Part shown: positions 15,697-28,246 of the stretch, piece by piece | How positions within the stretch are numbered: the first letter of the stretch is position 1 | Layout: every line of letters begins with the position of its first letter | DNA from: Tilletiopsis washingtonensis | Taxonomy: Eukaryota; Basidiomycota; Exobasidiomycetes; Entylomatales | DNA length: 64,000 nucleotides | Direction of reading: 5' to 3' | NCBI RefSeq assembly: GCF_003144115.1 | Contig: NW_020312014.1 | Span: 401,150 to 465,149, forward strand | The notes under the pieces: model-generated | What the model saw: only the letters and a program-made list of their open reading frames with translations | The model's database searches: none | What the model was told of the DNA's origin: nothing | Position numbers and translations under genes: made by a program

Positions 15697-16094
15697 GGTG
15701 AGGGTGTCTGGGGTTGCGCACGGAGGAGGACGTGGTGAGGAGCGAAGAGATGATCACCAGCTGCGGCCGGTCGGAGTGCGTGCGCCTGCCGGGGCAGCGA
15801 GGAGAACATCATCATCAGGCCGTGTGCGGGCACCTGGGCACTGTCGAGGCGGAGCGGAGGTGCGAGAGGGGCACGTCCCTGCAAGCACGCCGCCGTTTCA
15901 CCCGCACTTCTTCCTAGCGCACGCGCCGCACACTCGCGGCGTGCCGTCCGGCGTGACTTGGTCCGTGCCCTCGCGCGGATGGCGTGATGTCACGTGCTGG
16001 CGCGCGCCATGGTGCAACGCTCCCACGCGCCCGCTCTCCCTCCTCCCGCACAGCACTCCTCAGGGGCCAAGGGCTATGCATTGAGACAGCCCGC
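15697..16094. other. Promoter region of MET17 and 3' flank of HEL2
   Basis: Both neighbours are on the minus strand, so this 398-base gap holds the MET17 promoter and leader and the HEL2 3' end. It contains one CACGTG box (separate entry). No coding feature is seen. Confidence 0.6.
15990..15996. promoter_or_regulatory. TCACGTG E-box upstream of MET17
   Basis: A TCACGTG heptamer sits about 295 bases upstream of the MET17 ATG. In yeast the Cbf1-Met4-Met28 complex binds this element at sulfur genes. A CACGTG hexamer is expected by chance several times in 64 kb, and another lies at 36813-36818, so position next to a sulfur gene is the only support. Confidence 0.35.
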
Positions 16095-18784
16095 CTAGCC
16101 GCGGTGCACGCCGCCAAACGACATGACGATCTGCTTCTGCTTCTTCTTGCCGCCGCCGCCGCCGCCGCCGGCACCCTCGGCAGCGCGCTGGTTCATGCCG
16201 GCGCGAGCCAAGGGCGACGCCTTCTCAATCTCGGGCGAGGCGTACAGCTCGTCGAGGCGCTCCACGGGCGGGCTCGGCGGACCGCCGGCCGTGCCCCACG
16301 GCGTCGAGGTGCCGCTGCCTGATGGCGTCGAGCCGGCCGAGCCGTTGGCGCGCGCCTTGCCCTTCGCCAGCACAGCCCGCTTGTGCGCCGCAAGCGCAGC
16401 GACGCTGGCATTCGTCGGCAGGTCCGGAAAGGCGCTGGCACTCGGCTTCGGCGGCGCCTTGCCAGAGCTGCTCGCTCCAGCAGCGCCTGCTACGCTGCGC
16501 CCTTGTACCGTGTATGGCCGCGGCGCCGAGCCGGTGCCGGGCGAGGTGACCGACGGCATCGACACGGGCGCGCCGGCCCACGGCGTGCGGTTGCCAGCTG
16601 CGCGAGCAAGGCTGCTGTTCGCCAGGCGCGCATGTACCGCCGAGCCGGGGATGGCCGCCGAGCCGCCTCCGCCAGGACGCAGCGTGGGGAACTCGCGCAG
16701 GGCTGGTGGTTTGCCGGCGCGGTGCCCTGAGGAAGCCGAGGCAGCGCGCTCGACGTTCGCCCAGATCTGGCCGTGCGCGGCTGAGCTCGCCTTGGCGCTG
16801 CGCACTTGCCCGCCGGCGATGCCCGCATATCGGCCATCGTGGGCCTGCGGGGTGAGTGAGGGGAACTGCGTGCGCTGCAGAGACATGCGGATCAGCAGCG
16901 ACCCCGACAAAGCGACACTTTTGTGCTCACCTCGATGCGCAGCGAGTTCCATGCGCTCAGCAGCTCGCGCTTCTTGCCCTCGTCGTCGAGCAGGTCCACC
17001 AGGCCGTTCACAACCACAGTGCCATCGTCCACCTCGCCGATGATGTTGTGCAGCGAGTCGGCCAGGTCCCTGCCGGACATCTCGCCCGCCCTATACGTCT
17101 TGACGGCCGAGCGGAATGAGGCAAGGCGTGAGGCAGAGTCGTTGAGAATCGATGAGACGCGCGCGATGAACATCTGATGACGTCTGTGCGAGAGGCATGA
17201 GCAAGGCACGTCGCATTCGCTGAAGCAGAGCACTCACTCGACCATCGCCGGATCATTGCTCGTGCTCAGGCCCGTCACTGGATCCTCGCGCGGAGTCTGT
17301 GTCCCCGAGGGCGGTGCCGAGCCATTCGCGCCGGTCAGGTTGCCGCCGAACGCAGCGCGCCGCGACGGTCCCGAGCCCGGCACTTGCGCTCGTCCTGCCA
17401 CGTTCGAGGGCCCGTCTGGCACCACGGCGCCACCTCGTCCGCCGCGACGCGCCCGACCACCACGGCTGCTCGAGCCACCGGCAGCGCCGGCAGCGGGCGT
17501 GGCATCGTCGTACGTGAAGTTGGCCTCGACGCGCGTCAAGTCTCTCCGCTCGCGCTGTGTGAGCTCGTTGCCGTGCTCCTGCACGCGGTGCGAGTTGAAG
17601 TCCATCTCGCTGTCAAAGACGATGAACTTCTTCTCCATGCACTCCTGCGCGGGGCAGAGGTAGTGGCTGTCGCGGAAGTGCTTCTCCTGCGGCGCACATT
17701 CCCGATCAGCACAGCAGCTAGCGCATCCCTCGTGTGCCACTCACAAGCATGTTGTAGTCCTTGTAGTAGCGCCAGCGCTCCTCCTCGCCGCCCTTGGCCT
17801 TGCACAGATGGCACTGCTCGTGCCGGTCGCGCATGTGGATGAAGAGCTCGTCCTCGGAGTAGAAGTGCTCACGGCAGAAGTCGCAGTGCCCGTGCTCCTC
17901 GGCGATGTGCGCGTTCAGCGATGCGTGCGTGTGCAGTGTGTGCTCGTGCGAGAAGATCTTCTTGTTGCGGATGCACAGGTCGCTGATCGCCAGCGTCAGC
18001 GTCTACCGCCGCAGAGCATATGGACTGCACCGCTCTGAGGCCACTCACCACATCATCTTCTGGTGCTCGCGCCGCACATGACCCTTCAAGTCTGACCAGC
18101 CTGCGCTCGCGACCTCGCAGCTCTCCTCCGGACAGTTGAAGCGCAGCAGGATGAGCGTCTCCTCCATCGCCGCCTGCGTCTCGAAGCGGATTGCGAGCTT
18201 CGCATCGCTGTATGGCAGCTCGGAGGGCTCGAAGGTCTCAAAGTCCCGGTCCGGCGAGGAGGTGAAGATGAGACGCTCGATCGGCGACTGCGAGGCGCAC
18301 GGAGGTGAGCCTGGCGGGCATCGCGAGACGTGCTCAGACGCGCACACACCTTGCAGAACGTGCACTCCTTCTTCTTGTACAGCGCGCGCAGCCGGATGGC
18401 GCAGATGTGGCACGTCCGGTGGTTGCACGCGGCGATGCTGTACAGCTTGATCGGCTCGGCGCAGATGAAGCACAGGTCCGCCTCGTCGGCGTCGGTCTTG
18501 CCTGCCGCGTCGGCAGCCGCAGCGGCCGCGGCGGCAGCTGCACCCACCGCTGCACGATCTGTTGTCACGTCTGCGTGGCGCTCCGGTGCGACCCGGACAG
18601 AGCCGCGGCCGCGAGAGCCGCGAGGGCCCCTGGGCGCGCCGGACGAGGACTCGCCGTTGCCCGTCAGGGCGCCGCCGAAGGCCGCCTGGCGTGCGCTCGA
18701 GCCGCCAGCACCGCCGCCGCGGCCGCCTCGCCCGCCTGCGCCGCCGCGGCCGCCGTGTGCGCCTCTGCCTCGGGGTGCGCTCAT
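16095..18784 (-). CDS. HEL2: HEL2/ZNF598-type RING E3 ubiquitin ligase
   Basis: Ribosome-associated E3 that senses collided ribosomes and ubiquitinates small-subunit proteins to start ribosome quality control. Minus-strand exons: 18784-18350, 18287-18049, 17982-17745, 17686-17238, 17183-16931 and 16874-16095, about 797 residues. An Arg-Gly-rich N terminus is followed by a RING at about 104-145 (CFICAEPIKLYSIAACNH, CTFCK). A run of C2H2-like fingers follows, including CDLCIRNKKIFSHEH, CDFC with HMRDRHEQCHLC, and CPAQECMEKKF with HRVQEHG. This arrangement is diagnostic of Hel2/ZNF598. The middle has RHQMFIARVSSIL and a conserved helical block. The C-terminal third is low complexity and ends in a Gly run, KKKQKQIVMSFGG. 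The gene is divergent from eIF4A. Confidence 0.95.
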
Positions 18785-19590
18785 AGAGAGGGGCTAGGAA
18801 TGGGGGGCTGTAGTGGGGTGACCAACACGCTGGCCGAGTGGAGGCTGCAGCTGCTCCATGCGCGCGCCACGGGCCGTCATGTCAGGTGCGAGTGTCGAGC
18901 GACACCGCGCGCGCGTGCGACTCCGGCACACGCTGTGCGCGTCGTGCTGCCTCTCGAGCATGGCTGCTCGCACGGCTGCTGCCCTTCAGCGGCGAGCATG
19001 TCCCACGATGACCTCGAGCCACGCAGCACAAACGGTCAGAAGGCGCAGGCGATGGGGCTCCACCCATCACCATGCTGGAGGGAGAGCGAGCGGCTCACCG
19101 GCTGAGTACACTTCGCGCTTACGTGCCTGTCGCCGACTTCAACTTCCGCGGCCAGCTTTGAAGCGGCGGTTTCAACCTGCAGGCCGCCTAATAGCGCCGT
19201 TGACGCGCGGAGCGGCGCGAAGAAACTCTTGTCGCGGCTCGGCTGCCGCCGTCTGCGTGCCTGGCCGAGATCGGAGCCGCCGCTGCTCTTGTGCCCGGCC
19301 GGCCGCGCGCTTTTTTCGCGCCCGGCTGCCACGCTGCGCTGATCGATGGGCGCTGATGCTGCCGTGCCGTGCGCTGCGACGAGCGAGGCGGGCGGCGGCG
19401 GGCGCTGCGCTGCTCGACGGCGAGACGAGGCGCTTCCTTCCTTCTCGCCTCTCCCTGCACCCCACCAAGCACACACGGAAGCTTCAGCCGAGCTTCCTCA
19501 CCCCCGCCACCGCACCCACCACCACTCTCATCTTTCAAGGCGTCGGCTTAGTGCGACTCCTTGATCGACCACTTGCACCCTACCGCAATC
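18785..19590. promoter_or_regulatory. Divergent promoter region HEL2 / eIF4A
   Basis: About 800 bases between two outward-facing starts. From about 19430 to 19560 the + strand is C/T- and C/A-rich, ending just before the eIF4A ATG, as in highly expressed fungal genes. No TATA box is obvious. Both genes serve translation, so shared control is conceivable but not shown. Confidence 0.45.
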
Positions 19591-21058
19591 ATGTCCAAGT
19601 GAGCATGCCGGGCCGGATGCACGGGTGGCGCAGCAGGGCGCGGCACGAGAGGGCAGGGTGCAGCAGCGGGCAGGGAACAGCAGCTCGCAGAAGGGCTGCC
19701 ACTGCGAGGCGTGTGCTGCGGATGGGTCGGGCAGCTCATGCGGCGTCGCCGACGATGCCCTTTGGACCCGCCACTGACAGCCATCCGCCAGGCCCGAGGA
19801 GACGACGCAGCCTGATGGCGGTCTTAACATCAACGAGAGCGAGATCGAGTCCAACTGGGACACGGTCACCGACAACTTCGATGACATGGAGCTCAAGCCC
19901 GAGCTGCTGAGAGGCATCTACGCCTACGGGTGAGTGCGGCGCGTGGGCGTGCCAGGTGCGAGCCACGGCGCTGACGCCGCGTCCACCCCCAGCTTCGAGC
20001 GCCCCTCGGCCATTCAGGCGCGCGCCGTCGTGCCCGTGATCAAGGGCCACGACGTCATTGCCCAGGCCCAGTCGGGTACCGGCAAGACGGCGACGTACTC
20101 GATTGCCATCCTGCAGCGCATCGACCCGTCGATCAAGAACGTGCAGGCCCTCATCCTGGCGCCGACGCGTGAGCTGGCGCAGCAGATCCAGAAGGTCGTC
20201 ATCGCCCTCGGCGACTACATGAACATCTACTGCCACGCCTGCATCGGCGGCACCAACGTGCGCGAGGACATGGGCAAGCTCAACGAGGGCTGCCAGGTCG
20301 TCGTCGGCACGCCCGGCCGTGTGTACGATATGATCAACCGCCGCGCCTTCAAGACGGACCACCTCAAGATGTTCTGCCTCGACGAGGCCGACGAGATGCT
20401 GTCGCGCGGCTTCAAGGACCAGATGTACGAGATCTTCCAGCTGCTGCCGCAGGACACGCAGGTCAACCTGCTCTCGGCCACGATGCCCACCGACGTGCTC
20501 GAGGTGACGAAGAAGTTCATGCGCGACCCCGTGCGCATCCTCGTCAAGCGCGACGAGCTCACGCTCGAGGGCATCAAGCAGTTCTACATTGCCGTCGACA
20601 AGGAGGAGTGGAAGCTCGACACGCTCTGCGACCTGTACGAGACGGTCACCATCACGCAGGCCGTCATCTTCTGCAACACGCGCCGCAAGGTCGACTGGCT
20701 CACCGACAAGCTGCACGCGCGCGAGTTCACCGTGTCGGCCATGCACGGCGACATGGAGCAGGGCCAGCGCGAGGTCATCATGCGCGAGTTCCGCTCGGGC
20801 TCGTCGCGCGTTCTCATCACCACGGACCTGCTCGCCCGTGGCATCGACGTGCAGCAGGTGTCGCTCGTCATCAACTACGACCTGCCCTCGAACCGCGAGA
20901 ACTACATCCACCGCATCGGCCGTGGCGGTCGTTTCGGACGCAAGGGTGTGGCCATCAACTTCGTCACCTCCGACGACATCCGCATGCTGCGCGACATTGA
21001 GCAGTTCTACTCGACCGTCGTCGAGGAGATGCCCCACGATGTCGCCGACCTCATCTAA
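19591..21058 (+). CDS. TIF1: ATP-dependent RNA helicase eIF4A
   Basis: DEAD-box helicase of the cap-binding complex eIF4F, which unwinds 5' UTRs for ribosome scanning. Exons: 19591-19598 (only 8 nt), 19792-19929 and 19993-21058, giving 403 residues, normal for eIF4A. Motifs in order: Q-motif FERPSAIQ, motif I AQSGTGKT (about 74-81), [49 protein letters not shown] and [13 protein letters not shown]. The C terminus ends with VADLI, typical of eIF4A. The first intron (193 nt) follows MSK almost at once, so the ATG-bearing exon is tiny. Codon use is strongly biased to C/G-ending codons, consistent with high expression. Confidence 0.96.
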
Positions 21059-22774
21059 GCGGCGCGTGCGCGCCCCGCTTGTCGGCGCCGCTGCCCTCCG
21101 CTGCACCGGCGCCTGCTGTTCCCGTCACCTATTCCCATCTCGTCCCTTCACCCGCCGCACCAGCACGCTCTAGCGGCCGTCTTGCAACTCTTCGTCTCTC
21201 GACATGACATCGTCACTCCGTCGCCACCAGCGGCGCATCCTGCGCGCGCCTCCGCCACCTCAGCCTGACCCGCCGCGCTGCACGTATGCTCTCCTTGCCC
21301 GCAAGGCGCCATGCACACGTTTCTCACTCGCCCCACCATGCTCTGCGTGCACGCCACGGCGGCTGCCTCGACGCCATCATCCACACCGACGAAGGAGCGC
21401 TGCAGATCGCCTCTGCAGTGACGCTGCTGCCTTTCTCCCGTGCCACCCTCCCACCCTCTACCTTCTCCACCCCGGGCTCCGCTCCTGTTGTATATAGAAC
21501 ACTGCCTCCCTGCGGCCTCGCACCTGGGGGAAGCAGCCAAAATCCAAGCCGGCCGCCGCCATCGCGCGCGCGTCCCTATGCCAGACGTCGGGTGCCAGAT
21601 GTGACAGAGCAGCTCAAGGCGGCCGCTGCAGAGCAATGGCCCAGACGAACCGCACGGCTGCGTATGCTCCAGGTTCGCCAGGCCTGATGCTATGCGATGG
21701 TTGATGCTCGCAGACGAGGATGGCAGCTGAGCAGGAGATCGCCGAAGGAAGCTCGAGGGCGCGTCTCACGGAAATCATGCCCGCACCTGCGCCGGCGCTG
21801 CGGCCTGCAACCGCCGCAGCAGCAGCACGAGCAGCAGCCACAGGCGGAGCGCGTTGGGCCGCGCGAAAAAAAGAAGACGCGGCCGGCGTGCACCCTGCGC
21901 CGCCCTCAGCTCTCTGCGGCTCCGAGGGACGGCGAGGTACACGAGATCTGGCAACAAGAGGCCGGGAAGGCCCTCAAGCGCATAGCCGTGGACCTGAGCA
22001 AGCCGAGGCGGGCCGTCTGCGGTGCCATCTGTTCTTTGTGCTCGCTGCTAAACGAGAGGAGAGCGCCGGGCCGACCCGGCACATCTCTCGCGTCGCGCAT
22101 CTCGCTCGCCCTCGCGGCCGGCCCTCGTGAGCGCGCACAGCTCGCAACAGCACTGCGCGGCGACTCTCCGGGCCGCGGGAGCATGATGGTGAGACGTACG
22201 TCACTGCATTCCTTGTGTCTGCTGAGTGAGATGGCGAGCATCCGCGGCAGGAGCCCAAGAAGGCGCTCGGGTGCGGTGCGGTGCAGGCCGGGCGAGCGCC
22301 GCATGCGCCGCGTGACCTTGGGCAGCACCGCAGGCGCGGGAGCAGCAGCGAACGGCACATCACGGCGCGCGGCCGCTCGCTTCCACGCCGAGGCCTCTGC
22401 TCTCTCGTCTGCTCCACCTGCTCCGTTCTCTCTCCACCCGCGCTCGCTCTCGAGCCTGCGCCCAGCCACAGCACCTCTGCGTCCTGGCTCTGCTGTGCTG
22501 CGCGAGCTCGGCGCCGTCGTCTCCTCTTCTGCGCATCGCGCGCCGTCAGCGCGTGCCTAGGCGCCTCAGTCTCCCGGCTGCCGTGCCGCACAGCTCTGCC
22601 TTGCGGCAGACAGCAGTAGCACCCGGCGCAGCCGCAGCTCGAGCAGCACTGCTCTGCTGCTCTACGGCCTACCAAGCGCTGCGTCTGCACTGCCTCTGCA
22701 GCGTCTCTCGCGCCTCTCTCTAGCCCTCTGCGCTGCGCGGTGGAGGAGCGGTATCGCGCCTTGCTTGGAGCAGC
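21059..22774. other. Intergenic region eIF4A to PPP4R1-like gene
   Basis: About 1.7 kb with no recognisable gene. It includes the eIF4A 3' end, a TATATA-containing A/T-rich spot near 21490 and the promoter of the next gene. C/T-rich sequence appears around 22400-22560. Open frames here have no domain and biased Arg/Ala/Ser composition. Confidence 0.5.
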
Positions 22775-25700
22775 ATGCCGGACACCAACAGCACTGGTGA
22801 GTCTCGAGCTTTCGCTGGCGGCAGGGCGTCACTTGTCATGGAAGGTCGGCTGCCCGCTAGCGCAACCGCAGAGCCCACTGACTGATGCGCCGCACGCGTC
22901 ACAGAGGCTGCGGAGTCCTCCGATGTCTCGTCGGCTCCACAGCGAGACGATGCCGCTCCCGGCAGCAGCCCTAGCCCGGCAAGTGCATGGCCGTCGCTGA
23001 GCGGCGGCGGCGGCAGCAGCGACAAGCCGAAGCACTCGCACCAGCGCTCGCGCTCCGTCAACCTGAGCCCCGTCATGGCCCACTCTGGCTTCCCGCAGGG
23101 CCTCGGTGCGGGATGGGAGGGCCCGCGCGCCGGTGCTGGGACGTTCCCGAGCATGGGCGGCGCCATGGCGCCCAGCGCAGCGGCATCTGAGCGTGCCGGG
23201 CCCTCGGCGCCCAACGCCGCACACCGTCTCTCGACGCCGCTCTTTCCGCCGCAGGCCCGCTCTGCGCTCGCGCGCAAGTCGCCAGACGTGTTGCCGGTGC
23301 CGGATGAGGGCGCTGGAGCCGAGATGCGGCGGTCTCGCTCGTCGTCGAGCAATGGCTCGGACAGCGGAGCGTATGCGTCCGATGAGCAGCGTGCCGCAGG
23401 GCGGCAGAGCGAGCGCGGCCTGCGCCTGTCCGGCGCCGCGGGCTCGGCCAGCATTCGTGCTGCCTCGCCTGCGCGCGCATTCGGCGTGCCCGTCTCGCCG
23501 CGATTGCAGGCCTTTGGCACGAGCTCGCCTGTCGCTGCGGCCCGGCGACGCTCCATCGATCCCGGCACCCGCTCGCCGATCATCCGGCCAGCGTCGCCGC
23601 GCGCGATTCCCGTGAACCCAGATCCGAATCATCCCTTCGACTCGGTCTGGCCCGCAGAGTCGTCTCCGTCCTCGTCCAGCTCCGCCTCGCCGTCGACGTC
23701 GCCGCACAACCTCGACGGCATCTCAATACCAAGTCCCCACCGCTTCGGCGCGGGCGTAGATCCGCTGCAGAATGGCAGCAGCTCGATGACAAGGCAGCTG
23801 TCGCACTCGCCGCGCGAGGTGCGCCACTCCTTCTCGTCGCCCGTGCTGCGCACGCGCACGCCACCGCCGCCTGTGGTCAACGGAGGCGGCACCCACGCGC
23901 GGCAGCGCAGCGGCTCGTCAAGAGGTCTCTCTTCGTCGCCCGTGCAGGGTCGGCGCATGTCGCGCGGAGCAGAGGACCCGCTGCTGGGCCTCGCGACGCC
24001 GCCCTCGCCGCCGCAGGCGATGAGCTTTGCGCGCACAGGGCACAAAAACGTGATGGAGGCGCTGGCCATGCACTCGCGCTCCAGCTCCAGCTCGAGTTCA
24101 TCGAGCGGCGGCTCGGTGGAGGAGAGCCCGACGGCAAAGGCACTCAGTCCGCCGAGCGGGCCGCAGACGCAAGTCGATGCACAGAATGTGATCGCGGGCA
24201 TCTCGATCGGCGAGCCGCTGCGGGCTGCGGACCTTGCGTCGAATCTGGAGCGGCGCAACAGCGGCGGCGAGACGCTCTCGTCGACATTAGAGGCAGCGCG
24301 CTCTGCGCTGAATGCCTCGCCGGCGCCGCTTGCTGCCACGATGCCGGCAGACTTCCTGAGCTCGTCGGGCATGGGCACGTACGCCCCGTTCCGCAGTCGC
24401 AGCCCAGTCGCGGTGCCATCGCCGTCACGGACGCCGCCGCCACACCTTGATCCTGGCATGGGCGAGAGCCCGCCGAAGGTGCGCTCCTTCATCGGCATGC
24501 CGCCGCGCTCGGGCTATGAGCTCAGCGATGATCCGGACGACGTTGGCTCTGAAGATGGCTCGAACGGCTCGCGCTCGGGCAGCATCAACGAGGACGACGA
24601 CCGCGACACGGAAGAGCGTGACCGCGACGTGGACAGCGATGATGACGCGCGCGACGACGAGATGGGCGGCGAGCCGCATGCCGAGTCGAGCGAGTCCGCT
24701 GCAGACGAAAGTAGCGCTTCTCCCGCCGCCGGCTCAGCCGCGCGCCCGCATATGCCGAAGCGGCCGAGCCTGACGCGCTCGCCCGTCGTGCCGCCACTGC
24801 TGCTGCTAGAGAACAGCCTGCCTCCCGGCGCCGGCCCCGGACAGACGTCTGAGCGCGGCTGGCCGCTGACGAGCCAGCGCGACAGCATGCTGGGCTTCTA
24901 CGGCGGCGGCGACGGCAACGAGCCGACCGACTGGCGCAGCATGGGCTCGGAGCAGATGGACTGGCTCTCGCCCGACCGCGACAATGCGCCGCCAGGCGGG
25001 CGGGCAGGCGGCGAGATTCCGGGCGGCGTGGACTCGGTCGATCCCGCGCTGCTAGATGGTCAGCAGGCGCAGAGCGACGTGCCGATGGAGGAGGAAGCGG
25101 CAGACGAGGGCCTGAGCACGCTGGAGCGCATGTTCCTGTTCGCCAAGAGCGAGATGACCTTCCATCGGTGAGTGTGCATGACGACGTGTGCGATGCCTCG
25201 CTAACATCTCCACAGCGTCCTCGTCGCGCGCTCGCTCGCCGACTGGATCTACGAGATCGACCTCAGCGACGCCGTCGAGTACGTCATTCCCCTGCTGAAT
25301 GGCCTCGGCACGGACGGTGAGTGCGAGCGGTGCGGCGATGCCTAGTCTCGACTGACACGCTGCCAGAACTCGACGTCTGCGCTGCCTTCACGCCCGAGCT
25401 GCATCGGCTCATGTGGTACTTCTTTCGCAACTGCCCGCTCGACCTGCCGCCGGCGAGCGACGCTCCTGCACCGCCCGAGGAGGACGATGCGCAGGAGCAC
25501 GCCACGCGGCCGGTGCTCTCCGTCGAGGTCTTCACGCCGCTGCTCTGCGCGCTGCTGCTCAACTCGAACAACAGCATCGCGAGCGCGGCGCAGATGGCCC
25601 TCGTGCAGTTCTTTGCGCGCATTCGCGGCGCCACGCTGAGCGATGCCGCGGGCGACCCGATCGAGGACGAGCGGCAGGCGGCCGAGTGGCAGTTCGACAC

Positions 25701-28246
25701 GAGCCTCGTGCGTGACGCCTCCGGTCGTGAGGGCCAGCGCGTCGAGCTGCGGCCGTACGACTTTGGCAAGCGCGAGCGGGATGCCGTCGAGGCCGAGCTG
25801 TTGGAGAACGTCGCCTTCGCGATCGGCAAGCTACACACGGACACAGCCCGGCAGGCAGCGGCGCAAGCGGAAGACGCATCCTCGGCGCCGGCCACTGAGC
25901 AGCCGGAGCAGGACAGCTTGGCAGAGGACGCGCCGGAACGCGACGCCGACGTCGACATGTCCGAGCGCGAGGACTCGGACATGGAGATTGCCGACCCATC
26001 GTCGAGCACCTTCCACCCGAGCTCGCCCGTCACGAGCGCCTACGACAAGGCCGACGTCGACGAGGAGGCCGCCGTGGGCCGGATGGCCTCGGTCAGCCTG
26101 CTTGCGGCGCTCGCAGCTGAAGCGCTCGTCTCTGTCGAGCTCCTCGAGCAGCGCGTCGTGCCCGAGATCGTCCAGCTGCAGACGGACGCGGCGTTCTTCG
26201 TGCGCAAGGAGGTCGCCATTGCGATTGGCGCGCTGGCCAAGCACGTGCCGGCTGGCGTAGTGATGAGCTCGCTCATGCCGGCCTTCCACGCCTTTGTCGG
26301 CGACGACATCTGGCACGTCCGCCAGGCGATCTGCCTGTCGATCCCCGCGCTCTTCGCCCAAGTCGAGCGAGACGTCAAGCGGCAGTACCTCATCGACGCG
26401 CTGCGCACCTTTAGCGCCGACGTCTCGCGCAACGTGCGCTCGGCGGCGCTGGAGATCATCGGCGAGGCCATCTACCTCTTCCATGAGGACCCGGCGGGCG
26501 TGCCCGACGAGCTCGTGCGGCACTTCCTCGGCGAGCCGTTTGACGGCACGGGCGATGGCGGCGAGTCCGCTGGCGCACGCGCGTCTGACCCATTCAGCGG
26601 CTTTGACTCGGAGAACTGGCTCGACGAAATGACGTCGCGGCCGAGCCTCGGCTTCGACGCCGAGCGCCCGCTTGTCATGGCGTACAACTTCCCCGCCGTC
26701 GTGCTGACGCTGGGTGCCGACAATTGGCCGCGCCTGCGCGAGGCGCACCGCGGGCTGGTGCTGTCGTCGCAGTCGCCCAAGGTGCGCCGCAGTCTCGCCG
26801 CATCGCTGCACGAGGTCGCCAAGATCATTGGCCCGCAGCGCGCGCACGAGGACCTAGTCGAGCTGTTCGAGCACTCGATGTGGTCGGCGGACACGGACGC
26901 CGAGGTCAAGGGCGCGGCGATCGAGCACCTCGATGTGTTCCTCGGCTGCCTGCCGGCGGCCGACGCCGAGGGCCAGCTGCAGAAGCTGCACTCGTTCTGG
27001 TCGGCGCACTTTGAACGCGAGTGGCGCCTGCGCGAGCGCCTAGCGCAGCACATTCCTGCGCTGGCCGAGCGCTACCTGCTGGAGGACGAGTCGGGCAATC
27101 TTGTCACGCTGATGCAGCTCGCGCTCGCGGATCCGATCAGCGCCGTGCGGGATGCCGGTGTCGCCTCAGTGAGTAGGGTGTACTGCCTGGCATGACTAGC
27201 GCTGACGCTCTGCACAGGTCCCCGCGCTGTATCGCATCTTTAGCGCGCACGACCAAGAGGTCGCCGACGGCTTCCTCGGCATGCTCGCGGACATGGGCGC
27301 CGCCGAGGGCTACCGCTCGCGCGTTGCGTGTGTGCTCGCGATGCAGGCGCTCTTCGAGGCGCACGTCGAGCGCTCGTCGGTCGAGCTGTCGCTGATGGAG
27401 CGGCTCGTCGAGCTGGCGCAGGACCGCGTCATCGACGTGCGCATCTATCTCGCGCGAGCCGTCGCGCTGATGTGCCGGCTGGGTGAGTGCGGCGGCCCAG
27501 GCCTGCTCGGCGGCGCTGACTGTTGTGCTGCAGATGTGCTCTACGCCTCGCCGCACTCGCGCTCCACTGCGCTGCTCGGCATCCTCGCGCGCCTGCATCG
27601 CGATACATGTCCCGAGGTCCGTGACCCGATCCTCGCCGTCCTCGCACCCGAGGACGTCGAAGCGCTGCCCGCAGCGGACCCGGCGCCGACACTCGACGAG
27701 CGCCGCGAGCTGGTGCTTGGCCCGGCCGGCGGCGGCCCGCACAAGCCGGCGCGCTCGGAGGGCGAGCCGATGTTCGACATGGACGAGGCGGCGGCGGCAC
27801 GCGCCATCCCCGATGTCAACATGCAGGACGCCGCGCGCGACCCGTCGCACGTCGACCCCGACGCGAGCATGTTTGAGGAGGAGGACGACGACGAGGAGCG
27901 CGAGGAGCAGCCGCACCACCTGCTCAACGTCGGCGGGCCCGACTCGCCCGAGCAGGCGCGCCGCCCGCTGCCGCCGAGCGACGAGGGCTGGCTGACGTCG
28001 CCCGAACGCGCCGCCGACGCGCCGGCGTCCAGCACGCCAGGCGCAGCCGACCCGTTCCTCTCGTACGTCGCCGGCCGCCGCAGCGACGGCACGCCGACGA
28101 AGCAGCCGCGCGAGGAAGGCCGCGAGGGCGGGCTGGACGCCGACGCCTCGCCCAGCCGCAGCGAGAGTGCCGAGCCGCGCGAGCGCAGCGCCGAGCCCGC
28201 GGACGGCCCGCGCGGCATGCTCTTCGGCGGCGAGGCGGACGCGTGA
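22775..28246 (+). CDS. PPP4R1: PPP4R1-like HEAT-repeat phosphatase regulatory subunit
   Basis: Likely regulatory subunit of a PP4/PP2A-type phosphatase. Exons: 22775-22796, 22905-25167, 25216-25316, 25367-27168, 27218-27482 and 27534-28246, about 1721 residues. Residues 1-740 are disordered: Ser/Pro/Gly/Arg-rich with an acidic stretch near 24590-24720. The segment LSTLERMFLFAKSEMTFHR followed by VLVARSLADWI resembles the N-terminal HEAT block of human PPP4R1. HEAT repeats continue (FFVRKEVAIAIGALAKHV, IWHVRQAICLSIPALFAQV, VSRNVRSAALEIIGEAI) to about residue 1480. The last 240 residues are again disordered and acidic. Metazoan PPP4R1 is about 950 residues, so the long N-terminal extension is unusual. 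The 22-nt first exon rests on splice signals and frame alone. Confidence 0.85.

Noticed and set aside
16095-18784. Two separate genes (RING protein and C2H2 protein)
   Set aside because: All six exons join in frame and the combined RING plus C2H2 order is exactly that of Hel2/ZNF598.
19736-21106. 456-codon antisense frame over eIF4A
   Set aside because: Shadow of a highly biased gene; the sense strand encodes an intact helicase.
21486-21496. TATATA as promoter of an unseen gene downstream of eIF4A
   Set aside because: No recognisable coding sequence follows within about 1.2 kb; it fits an A/T-rich 3' flank equally well.
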